DNA from: an uncultured Oscillospiraceae bacterium
GTDB taxonomy: Bacteria > Bacillota > Clostridia > Oscillospirales > Oscillospiraceae
Direction: 5' to 3'
Length of the DNA stretch: 19,825 bases
NCBI GenBank assembly: GCA_910584805.1
Contig: CAJUCB010000033.1
Span: 1 to 19,825 of the forward strand
Numbering within the stretch: position 1 is the stretch's first letter; each line of letters opens with the position of its first letter. Below the pieces are notes generated by a model. That model was not told the DNA's origin, did no database searches, and was given only the letters and a program-made list of their open reading frames with translations. Of this stretch, positions 13,605 through 19,708 are shown piece after piece. Position numbers and translations under genes: made by a program.

Positions 13605-14954
13605 CGAGTCGATTTCCCCCTTGGAAAGCAAAACAACCGTCTCCACATGCCCCGCCCTGGGGAACAGGTCCACCGCCTCCGCTCGCCGCAGCACGTACCC
13701 CCGCGCCGCCAGCAGCTTCACGTCCCGGGCCAGCGTCCCCGGGTCGCAGGACACGTACACCACCCGCTCCGGTGACATGTCCACAATGGCGTCGATTACC
13801 TGTTCTGAAATCCCCTTCCGGGGTGGGTCCACACAGATTACCGCCGGCCGCAGGCCCCGCTGGGCCAGCAGGGCAGCCGCTTGGCCTGCATCGGCGCAGA
13901 GGAACTCCGCGTTGGATATCCCATTGCGCGCCGCGTTCCCCTTGGCGTCCTCCACCGCCTCCGGCACCACCTCCGCCCCGATGGCCCCCTTGGCCTGCCG
14001 GGCCATGGCCAGGGTGATGGTACCGATGCCACAGTAGAGGTCCAACACCGTCTCCTCCCCGGTGAGCCCCGCCAGCTCCAAGGCCCGGCCGTAGAGGAGC
14101 TCTGCCTGGTCCCGGTTCACCTGGTAGAAGGAGGGCACCGACAGCCGGAAGGACAGCCCACAGAGGGTATCCTCCAAAAAGTCCTGGCCCCAGAGCAACC
14201 GCTGCTCCTTGCCCAGGATGACGTTGGTGCGCTCTAGGTTGCTGGACAGCACCACCCCCACCAGCCCCGGCTCCGCGGCCCGGAGGGCCGCCACCAGGGC
14301 AGCTTCCTGGGGGAGTTTTTTCCCCTTGGCCACCACGGCGCACAGGGACTGCCCCGCCCGGTTCACCCGGACATAGAAGTGCCGCACCAGCCCCCTGTGG
14401 CTGGCCTCGTCATAGGCCGGGACCTGATGGGCCTCCATCCACCCCTTGAACGCCTCCCGCAGGCGGGTGGCAGGGAGGGGTTGCAGGAGGCAGTCCGGGG
14501 CGTCCACCACATCGTGGCTCCGGGCCCGGTAAAAGCCCACCTGGGGCCCCTGGGCCACAGGGAACTGGATTTTATTGCGGTAACGCTCCGGCTGGGCCGC
14601 ACCGTGGATGATATCCACCGTCCCCTCCCAGCCGCCAATGCGCCGCAAGGCATCCTCCACCCGCTGGCGCTTATAGCGCAGCTCCTCCTGGTAGTCCATG
14701 TGCCGCAGGGCGCAGCCGCCGCATTTGGGGTACTGGGGGCAGTCGGGGGCCTGCCGGTGGGGGGAGGGCTCCAACACCTCCGCCACCCGGCCCCAGGCGG
14801 CGTGCTTCCCCACCTTCAAGAGCTGCACCCTGCACAGCTCCCCAGCCAGCGCCCCCTTGACGAACACTGCCTGTCCCTCCAAGTGGGCCACCCCCTCGCC
14901 ACTGCTGCCATAGCCCTCTATCCGCAGGGAATATACCTCATTTTTCTTTGCCAT
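13530..14954 (-). CDS. rlmD: 23S rRNA (uracil-1939-C5)-methyltransferase, 3' end fused to a foreign tail
   Basis: An RlmD/RumA-type enzyme (474 aa) that methylates a uracil in 23S rRNA with S-adenosylmethionine. Residues 1-60 are a TRAM RNA-binding domain (IEGYGSSGEGVAH). Four iron-sulfur cysteines are present (C72, C78, C81, C155). The methyltransferase part has YRNKIQFPV, SFYQVN, the SAM motif DLYCGIGTITLAMA, VDPPRKG and the catalytic cysteine in VYVSCDPGTLARD. The family body ends at GHVETVVLLSK (445). After it come GEIDSKK, which resembles the start of a tail I recall from Clostridia RlmD proteins, and then the HTH_26-like remnant. The rRNA-modifying part looks complete. GAGGG lies 8 nt before the ATG. 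The toxin-antitoxin pair is 19 bp upstream, and the restriction genes start 2 nt downstream. Confidence 0.92.
   Translation of the reverse strand: MAKKNEVYSLRIEGYGSSGEGVAHLEGQAVFVKGALAGELCRVQLLKVGKHAAWGRVAEVLEPSPHRQAPDCPQYPKCGGCALRHMDYQEELRYKRQRVEDALRRIGGWEGTVDIIHGAAQPERYRNKIQFPVAQGPQVGFYRARSHDVVDAPDCLLQPLPATRLREAFKGWMEAHQVPAYDEASHRGLVRHFYVRVNRAGQSLCAVVAKGKKLPQEAALVAALRAAEPGLVGVVLSSNLERTNVILGKEQRLLWGQDFLEDTLCGLSFRLSVPSFYQVNRDQAELLYGRALELAGLTGEETVLDLYCGIGTITLAMARQAKGAIGAEVVPEAVEDAKGNAARNGISNAEFLCADAGQAAALLAQRGLRPAVICVDPPRKGISEQVIDAIVDMSPERVVYVSCDPGTLARDVKLLAARGYVLRRAEAVDLFPRAGHVETVVLLSKGEIDSKKICATLNCNAGDIVDFLPESEGL
13636..13649 (-). promoter_or_regulatory. Possible integration hotspot sequence in the 3' end of rlmD
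   Basis: The codons for HVETV read catgtggagacggt. The 3' end of rumA/rlmD is, as I recall, a known insertion site of integrative elements in streptococci, around this conserved HVET-coding block. Only the site itself is seen; no matching att repeat was located in the window. Confidence 0.35.
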
Positions 14955-14973
14955 GTCCCAGGCCCTCTTTCTC

Positions 14974-15360
14974 TCAACTGTTCTCTCGGTAAACTGCCGC
15001 CAACGCCTGGAACACAGGCAGGAAGCTTTCGCAAATCCTTTGGGCGATCTCCCTTGCCGTCTCCTCCTTATAAATATGGAAGGTCTGGTTGCGTGCGTCC
15101 AGGATGGCCACCCAGGCCAATTCCTCCTGGACCAACCCGGCGGAAAACGCCTCCTTCAGCACAGCCTTGGGCGTCCCCCGCAGCTCAGCCCCCTGGTCCT
15201 CCAAGTATTCCTTCAAAGACTTCCAGGCCAGCTCCGTGGTAAATTCAAAGCGCTGGATCAGCCCGTCCTGATACAGGCTATTGTCCCGCTGGGCCTGGTA
15301 CATCCCCACCGCCTCCTGAAGGCGTTCCAGTGCCCGCAGATAGTTCGTCATCTTGTTCAT
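14974..15360 (-). CDS. HEPN-domain protein, HI0074/HepT-like (putative toxin)
   Basis: A 128-aa all-helical protein of the nucleotidyltransferase substrate-binding (HI0074) family. It has the family block RFEFTTELAWKSLKEYLEDQ (37-56) and a clear HEPN ribonuclease motif R90-N-x-x-x-H95-x-Y97 (DARNQTFHIY). In characterised MNT/HEPN pairs the HEPN protein is an RNase toxin that the nucleotidyltransferase silences by adding AMP to the tyrosine of this motif; here Y97 is in the right place. Its ATG (15360) lies inside the upstream nucleotidyltransferase gene and the two frames overlap by 83 nt, so translation is coupled. A second in-frame ATG is at 15351. It ends 19 bp before rlmD. An older reading of the family is a substrate-binding subunit, not a toxin. 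Confidence 0.85.
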   Translation of the reverse strand: MNKMTNYLRALERLQEAVGMYQAQRDNSLYQDGLIQRFEFTTELAWKSLKEYLEDQGAELRGTPKAVLKEAFSAGLVQEELAWVAILDARNQTFHIYKEETAREIAQRICESFLPVFQALAAVYRENS

Positions 15361-15631
15361 AGAGCGTCACCCCGTCCCGTTGGATATTGTCAAGCAGGGC
15401 CGGGTCCAATCCCGGCGTTACGTGTACAAGGTCGAATTTCAACAAAGTGGGAAGCTCCTCCGCCTCCCACCAAAACAGGCTCCGCTGCTCCGCCGGCATT
15501 CCATAAATGGCCAAGTCTATGTCGCTGGTGGGCCTGTGGTCTCCACGGGCCCGGGAGCCAAAGAGCACCAGCTTGTGCGCCCCGTGCTTCTCCGCCAGGG
15601 CGCAGAGCTGCGTATATAACCTCTGGTCCAT
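15278..15631 (-). CDS. Minimal nucleotidyltransferase, HI0073/MntA-like (putative antitoxin)
   Basis: A 117-aa MNT protein with the polymerase-beta-like signature GSRARGD followed by SDIDLAI: G25-S26, then D37-x-D39 in the GS-x10-D-x-D spacing, and a third acidic residue (D67, LLKFDLVHV). All catalytic positions are present, so AMP transfer to the HEPN partner is plausible. GAGGGGA precedes the ATG at 15631 with about 6 nt spacing. Similar proteins usually end about where DGVTLYEQ is reached (residue ~93). Here the frame runs on for ~25 residues rich in Gly and Pro that are merely the second frame of the HEPN gene. Either the overlap is natural or a small indel removed an earlier stop. The pair forms the head of a probable operon with rlmD and the restriction genes. 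Confidence 0.85.
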   Translation of the reverse strand: MDQRLYTQLCALAEKHGAHKLVLFGSRARGDHRPTSDIDLAIYGMPAEQRSLFWWEAEELPTLLKFDLVHVTPGLDPALLDNIQRDGVTLYEQDDELSAGTGTPSGGGGDVPGPAGQ

Positions 15632-15658
15632 GGTTCATCCCCTCATAAGATCTGCCTT

Positions 15659-15664
15659 AGTATA
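15659..15664 (-). promoter_or_regulatory. Candidate -10 box for the MNT-HEPN-rlmD operon
   Basis: On the minus strand TATACT lies 28 bp upstream of the MNT start. The -35 region falls inside the preceding terminator stem and matches poorly (TGGATT at 17 nt). It is the only promoter-like signal before this six-kilobase operon. Confidence 0.35.
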
Positions 15665-15665
15665 G

Positions 15666-15697
15666 CACACCCCGGTGGAAAAATCCACCGGGGTGTG
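15666..15697 (-). terminator. Terminator of the ABC transporter operon
   Basis: A perfect 14-bp stem (15666-15679 with 15684-15697) and an AAAA loop, 20 bp after the ATPase stop at 15717. The tail after the stem on the minus strand is ctatact, poor in T, so read-through into the MNT gene is possible. Confidence 0.75.
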
Positions 15698-15716
15698 TTC
15701 TCTCGTATTGCTTCCC

Positions 15717-16454
15717 TCACCGCTCCATAAAGCGGGAGAGAAATTCCTTGGTTTCGTCCCGCTGGGGGTTGACGAAAATCTCCTGGGGGCCGCCCTCCTC
15801 CCAGATCACGCCCTCCCGCATGAACACCACGTGGTTGGACACGTCCCGGGCAAAGGCCATCTCGTGGGTCACCACCAGCATGGTGAGGCCCTCCCCCGCC
15901 AGGCTGCGCATGACGGTGAGCACCTCTCCCACCATCTCCGGGTCCAGGGCGGAGGTGGGTTCGTCGAAGAGGAGCACCTCCGGGTCCATGGCCAGGGCAC
16001 GGGCGATGGCCACCCGCTGCTTCTGGCCACCGGAGAGCTGCCGGGGCTTGGCGTTGATGTAAGGGGTCATGCCCACCTTGTGGAGGAATTGCAAGGCGGT
16101 CTCCTTGGCATCCTTCTCCTGCCGCTTGAGCACCTTGGTCTGTCCCACCATGCAGTTTTGCAGCACGGTCATATTGCTGAACAGGTTGAAGTTCTGGAAT
16201 ACCATACCCACCTTGGAGCGGTAGGCGGTGGGGTTCACCCCCCGGGCAGCCACGTTCTCCCCGTGGAAGAAGATTTCCCCCTTGCTGGGGGTCTCCAAGA
16301 GGTTGATGCACCGCAGGAGGGTGGACTTGCCAGAACCGGAGGCCCCGATGATGGAGGTTACGTCCCCCTTCTTCACGGTGAAGTCGATATCCCGCAGCAC
16401 CTCGTGGGAGCCAAAGGACTTGGAGAGGTGGTTTACTTGCAGCACAGCGTCCAT
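15717..16454 (-). CDS. Polar amino acid ABC transporter, ATP-binding protein (GlnQ-like)
   Basis: The 245-aa ATPase of a type I amino acid importer; it powers uptake through the permease encoded just upstream. Walker A GASGSGKST (37-45), Q-loop FQNFNLF (86-92), signature LSGGQKQR (140-147), Walker B LLFDEPTSALD (161-171) and the H-loop THEM (H197) are all intact. The sequence block VGMVFQ-NFNLFSNMTVLQN is typical of the GlnQ/PotA amino-acid branch. GGAGG precedes the ATG at 16454, which follows the permease stop with a single base between. No riboflavin/methionine NIL domain is appended, so it is not MetN. The specific amino acid cannot be told from sequence. Confidence 0.93.
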   Translation of the reverse strand: MDAVLQVNHLSKSFGSHEVLRDIDFTVKKGDVTSIIGASGSGKSTLLRCINLLETPSKGEIFFHGENVAARGVNPTAYRSKVGMVFQNFNLFSNMTVLQNCMVGQTKVLKRQEKDAKETALQFLHKVGMTPYINAKPRQLSGGQKQRVAIARALAMDPEVLLFDEPTSALDPEMVGEVLTVMRSLAGEGLTMLVVTHEMAFARDVSNHVVFMREGVIWEEGGPQEIFVNPQRDETKEFLSRFMER

Positions 16455-16455
16455 A

Positions 16456-17307
16456 TTACCGTTCCTCCTCCTTCTTCAAGCTCCGTTCCAGGGCCTTTTC
16501 CGGGGTGTGGGGATGGGAATAGGTCCCGGCGGCCAGGGTGAGCTGGTCGGCTTGGACCAGCTCATAGTTGTCGTCCCCGTCCAGCTTCTTCTCCAACCAC
16601 CGCAGCAGGATGGAGGAGACCAGGGTCATGGTGAGATAGCCGATCATCTCAATGGTGGCGGAGGGGAAGTACATCAGGTTGATGCCCACGATACTCCGGT
16701 GGGTGGCAAAGAACTCCACGAAGCCGATGATGAACATCACGGAGGTGTCCTTCAGGTTGATGATGAAGTTGTTGCCGATCTGGGGGATGATGTTGCGCAG
16801 GGCCTGGGGCAGTACCACATTCACCATGGTCTGCACGTGGGTCATGCCGATGGCCTTGGCCCCTTCGGTCTGGCCGGGGTCGATGGAGATGATGCCGCCC
16901 CGGACGGATTCGGCCATATAGGCGCCGGTGTTGATGGACACCACCAGCAGTGCCGCCATCCACATCCCCGTGTTGCCCTGGAAGGGCTGGACGCCGCTGA
17001 AGTAGGGGATGCCGTAAAAGATAAACACGGCCTGGAGGATCATGGGGGTCCCCCGGAACACCTCCACATAGATGCGCACCACCACACGGATGAGCTTGAG
17101 GAAGAAGCGCTTGACGATGTTGTCGCTTTTACTGTAGGGGATGGTATTCAAAATGCCGCACAGCAGCCCGATGAGGCAGCCGATGAGGGTGGCGGCCACG
17201 GCCAGGAGCAGGGTCCGCCGGATGCCCACCATATACTGGCCTGACCAGCCGCCGTAAGCCCCCCAGAGCTTCACGATATCCTCGAAAAGCTGGGTTAACT
17301 TCTCCAT
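16456..17307 (-). CDS. Polar amino acid ABC transporter, permease
   Basis: The 283-aa inner-membrane subunit of the HisM/GlnP family, expected to form a homodimeric pore. Hydrophobic helices are seen at about 32-55, 88-103, 115-133 and in the C-terminal half around 175-225. The cytoplasmic EAA loop that contacts the ATPase reads ESVRGGIISIDPGQTEGAKA (133-152) followed by IGM. VEVFRGTPMILQ before it is the usual family block. The C-terminal ~45 residues (DGDDNYELVQADQ onward) are a hydrophilic tail longer than in most relatives. The start at 17307 has AAAGGGG about 11 nt upstream. It lies 105 bp after the binding-protein gene, with a hairpin in the gap. Confidence 0.92.
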   Translation of the reverse strand: MEKLTQLFEDIVKLWGAYGGWSGQYMVGIRRTLLLAVAATLIGCLIGLLCGILNTIPYSKSDNIVKRFFLKLIRVVVRIYVEVFRGTPMILQAVFIFYGIPYFSGVQPFQGNTGMWMAALLVVSINTGAYMAESVRGGIISIDPGQTEGAKAIGMTHVQTMVNVVLPQALRNIIPQIGNNFIINLKDTSVMFIIGFVEFFATHRSIVGINLMYFPSATIEMIGYLTMTLVSSILLRWLEKKLDGDDNYELVQADQLTLAAGTYSHPHTPEKALERSLKKEEER

Positions 17308-17362
17308 AAGGTGATGCGCCCCTTTCTATACATATCTCTCGTTTCTTTTCTCTGTAACCAAC

Positions 17363-17394
17363 GCTATCCGGCCCTGGTCCCAGAGCCGGATAGC
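17363..17394 (-). promoter_or_regulatory. Intercistronic hairpin between binding protein and permease
   Basis: A perfect 10-bp stem gctatccggc (17363-17372) with gccggatagc (17385-17394) around a loop that can form an extra ctgg/ccag pair. No T tail follows on the minus strand, so it is more likely an mRNA-stabilising or processing structure that keeps binding-protein mRNA above that of the membrane parts. Confidence 0.6.
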
Positions 17395-17412
17395 CGCTGT
17401 GTTTGTCTGTTT

Positions 17413-18309
17413 TTAGATCTCGGGCTGGATTTCGATGGCGCTCTTCATCAGCGCTTCAAAGTCCTCTGCGGTCATGGTGCCCAGCAGCTTATCCATGGCG
17501 TCCTTCAGGCCGGTGTTGCCCTTGAGGACAGAGATGCCGATGTTGATGTCGCCCTCGTCGGCGTCGAAGTTGTCCTCGCTGCCGGTGAAGTCCAGCATCA
17601 CCAGGTCGGGGTAGGCGGCCACGGCGCCCATGGCGGTGGGCACGTCGGTGCAGATGAAGTCCACGGTGCCGCTCTCCACGGACATAATCATAGCGGGTGC
17701 GCTCTCAGCCTGGGTCTGGATCTGGATGTCGGCCTTCTCCGCGGCCTGGGGCAGGAAGGTGTCGTACCAGACAGTGCCGGTCTGGGCGGTGCAGGTGCCC
17801 TTGAGCTCGGAGATGCCCTTGATGCTGGCCAGCTCGCTGTCTGCCTTGGTGACGCAGACGATGGAGGCGTAGAAGTAGGGGCCAGCCATGTCCACCTGCT
17901 GCATACGCTCCTCGGTCATGGACTGGCCGGCGATGACGGCGTCGATGGTCCCGGCCTGGAGGGCGGGGATGAGGCTGTCCCAGTCGGTGGCGTAGACTTC
18001 CAGCTCCCAGCCGTTGGCCTCGCAGATCTTCTTGGCGATCATCACGTCATAGCCGTTGGCGTAGGAGCCAGCGTTGTTGACGATGGGCACCGCGTCGTTG
18101 GAGTCGTCGCTCTGCATCCAGTTGTAGGGGGCATAAGCGCACTCCATTCCCACGGTGAGCACGCCGTCCTCCAAGCCCTTGATCTCGGTGGTGGCGGAGG
18201 CGTCGGCGTTGTCTTTGGTCTCGTCCTCGGCGGGCTCGCTGGGGGTGCCGCAGGCGGCCAGGCCCAGGGCCATCACCAGGGCCAGGGATAAGGCAAGCAG
18301 CTTTTTCAT
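17413..18309 (-). CDS. Amino acid ABC transporter substrate-binding lipoprotein (SBP family 3)
   Basis: A 298-aa extracytoplasmic lipoprotein that captures a polar amino acid. The N-terminus MKKLLALSLALVMALGLAAC is a lipoprotein signal with C20 as the anchor, followed by an acidic Ala/Thr/Asp/Glu linker (about 22-42). The mature fold begins at GVLTVGMECAYAPYNW and has the family-3 blocks YANGYDVMIAKKICE, WDSLIPALQAGTIDAVIAG, MTEERMQQVDMAGPYF and GTVDFICTDVPTA. The ATG at 18309 is chosen because AGAGGA lies 8 nt before it and the signal peptide starts there; the open frame extends 28 codons upstream through the promoter, which cannot be coding. First gene of the three-gene importer operon, driven by a consensus promoter. 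Confidence 0.93.
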   Translation of the reverse strand: MKKLLALSLALVMALGLAACGTPSEPAEDETKDNADASATTEIKGLEDGVLTVGMECAYAPYNWMQSDDSNDAVPIVNNAGSYANGYDVMIAKKICEANGWELEVYATDWDSLIPALQAGTIDAVIAGQSMTEERMQQVDMAGPYFYASIVCVTKADSELASIKGISELKGTCTAQTGTVWYDTFLPQAAEKADIQIQTQAESAPAMIMSVESGTVDFICTDVPTAMGAVAAYPDLVMLDFTGSEDNFDADEGDINIGISVLKGNTGLKDAMDKLLGTMTAEDFEALMKSAIEIQPEI

Positions 18310-18364
18310 TGGTGAATTCCTCTTTTCATGTTTAATCTGCGCAGTTTGCGCGTTTGACCTCCAT

Positions 18365-18393
18365 ATTATATGTTTCACAGGAGGGCTTGTCAA
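18365..18393 (-). promoter_or_regulatory. Consensus sigma-A promoter of the amino acid transporter operon
   Basis: Perfect TTGACA (18393-18388) and perfect TATAAT (18370-18365) with 17-nt spacing. Transcription should start near 18358, about 50 nt before the ATG. Such a full match predicts strong expression unless a repressor acts. Confidence 0.88.
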
Positions 18394-18519
18394 GAGGCGG
18401 GAAAAGAAATTGACATATCTGTAAATTCCAGCCCGTCAACCCCGGGGGCTGCCGGTGAAAATACCCTTGTATATCCATGTATATCCTGTATAAAAGAGGT
18501 GGGGCGGATTGCGGTTATC

Positions 18520-18615
18520 GTGAAACGCAGAAACCGCCACCCTGCACGGTGACGGTTTCTATTTTAGAAGCTTCAACCAAACTGGGCTGAACCGTTTACC
18601 GGCAGTGCCCTTCTG
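18520..18615 (-). ncRNA. Candidate small RNA downstream of the dipeptidase gene
   Basis: A full-consensus promoter (18622-18650) should start transcription near 18615 on the minus strand, but no reading frame with a ribosome site follows. About 55 nt later comes a stem (18560-18553 with 18536-18529, extended by a further 4 bp after a mismatch) ending in gcgtttc, a weak terminator tail. The 5' end (acgcagaa, minus strand 18619-18612) is complementary to ttctgcgt at the 3' side (18532-18525), and this pairing competes with the stem, so two folds are possible. The product would be about 90-95 nt. It could instead be a long leader for the transporter operon. Confidence 0.4.
18529..18560. terminator. 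Hairpin, possible terminator
   Basis: agaaaccg-c-cacc pairs with ggtg-a-cggtttct around a 6-nt loop. The plus-strand tail is attttag and the minus-strand tail gcgtttc. It could end the candidate RNA or dipeptidase transcripts on the minus strand. Confidence 0.5.
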
Positions 18616-18621
18616 CGTCTT

Positions 18622-18650
18622 ATTATATACCGCTGAACGATGATTGTCAA
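18622..18650 (-). promoter_or_regulatory. Consensus promoter overlapping the dipeptidase stop codon
   Basis: TTGACA (18650-18645) and TATAAT (18627-18622) with exactly 17 nt between. The TGA inside the -35 box is the dipeptidase stop codon (18649-18647). No gene follows for 300 bp. Confidence 0.75.
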
Positions 18651-19600
18651 GCCAGCCATTCCCCATAAAACCGCCACACATTCCCCCAGCACAGGGCGTC
18701 GATCTCCCGGGGGGTGAAGCCCCCCTGTTCCAGGGCGGTGGTGAGGTGGTCCATGGTGCCGGCGTCCCCCAGCTCCACGGGGGTGTCGATGCCGTCGAAG
18801 TCGGAGCCCAGGGCCACAACATCCAAGCCGCCCACGTCGATGACGTGGCGCAGGTGGCGGAGGATATCCCCGGTGCGGGCAATGGGGCCGCCGTCCAGGA
18901 AGCCTGCGTAGAAGTTCACCCCCACCAGGCCCCCCCGGTCCCCCAGGGCCCGGAGCATTTCGTCGGTGAGGTTCCGGCGGTGGGGGTACAGGGCCCGGCA
19001 GTTGGAATGGCTGGCCACGAAGGGGCGTTTTGCCTGGCGGCAGACGTCCCAAAAGCCCTGGTCCCCCAGGTGGGACACGTCGGGGATGATCCCCAGGGCT
19101 TCCATCTCCTCCAAAAAAGCGAATCCGGTCTCTGTTAGCCCGCCCTGCTGTCCGTTGGGGTGGGCCAATTCATTTTCATAGTTCCAGCTGAGGGTGAGCA
19201 TCCGCACCCCCAGGCGGTACAGGGTGCGCAAGTGGGACAGCGCCCCCTGGCACACGCCCCCCTCCTCCACGGTGAGGACGGCGGCCAGCTTCCCCGTCTC
19301 CTGGGCCCGGGTCAGGTCCCTTGCGGAGAGTACGGGGTGGAGCCAGTCCCGGTTCTCCTGGACCTCCTGCCAATAGCGCCGGGCCAGGGCTTGGAGCTCT
19401 GACCAGGGGCTGGTGGCCAGGGTTTGGGGGGCGTGGAGGTCCACGAAGAGGGCGAAATTTTGGAGGGTATAGCCGCTGCGGCGGAGTTTCGTCAGGTTGA
19501 CTTGCAGGGGTTCCCCCTGGCGCAGGGTGGTGGGTTGGCCCTCCCTCTGCTGGTGGAGGAGGCGGGAGATGGTGTCGCAGTGGAGATCGGCGAAGGGCAT
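18647..19600 (-). CDS. Membrane dipeptidase family protein (peptidase M19)
   Basis: A 317-aa zinc dipeptidase of the renal dipeptidase type, which cleaves dipeptides including D-residue-containing ones. Metal ligands and their blocks are present: H7-x-D9 in FADLHCDT, E112/E113 in VLTVEEGGV, H177 in PDVSHLGD and H198 in ASHSNCRAL, with LGSDFDGID (265-272) near the end. LTLSWNYENELAHPNG is also typical. Despite the family name no signal peptide is present, so it is cytosolic as in most bacteria. The ATG at 19600 is preferred over an in-frame ATG at 19630 because AGGAGGTG sits 7 nt before it; the extra 10 residues (MHLIIRRCPF) would overlap that site. Its upstream region contains a second copy of the structured repeat. 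Confidence 0.92.
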   Translation of the reverse strand: MPFADLHCDTISRLLHQQREGQPTTLRQGEPLQVNLTKLRRSGYTLQNFALFVDLHAPQTLATSPWSELQALARRYWQEVQENRDWLHPVLSARDLTRAQETGKLAAVLTVEEGGVCQGALSHLRTLYRLGVRMLTLSWNYENELAHPNGQQGGLTETGFAFLEEMEALGIIPDVSHLGDQGFWDVCRQAKRPFVASHSNCRALYPHRRNLTDEMLRALGDRGGLVGVNFYAGFLDGGPIARTGDILRHLRHVIDVGGLDVVALGSDFDGIDTPVELGDAGTMDHLTTALEQGGFTPREIDALCWGNVWRFYGEWLA

Positions 19601-19708
19601 AAATGGGCACCTCCTGATGATAAGATGCACGGGGTAGCGCGTCCCACAAAAACGAGCAAGGGATTGTGATGGGAGCTGTGAGGTGGGAGCTTTTTACATC
19701 GGGGCCTC

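Larger units (their letters stand above)
18310..18646. other. Intergenic region between dipeptidase and transporter operon
   Basis: 337 bp without a convincing gene. It contains the transporter promoter (18365-18393), a 10-bp tandem direct repeat tgtatatcca/tgtatatcct (18468-18487) that could be an operator or a plus-strand promoter (TTGTAT, 16 nt, TATAAA at 18468-18495), the hairpin at 18529-18560 and the promoter of the candidate small RNA. Confidence 0.6.

Noticed and set aside
15675..17244. Long plus-strand frames over the ABC transporter genes
   Set aside because: Shadows of the ATPase and permease, which carry all expected motifs on the minus strand.
18370..18552. Short plus-strand frame in the dipeptidase-transporter spacer
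   Set aside because: It overlaps the transporter promoter and a hairpin, has no ribosome site, and its sequence looks random.
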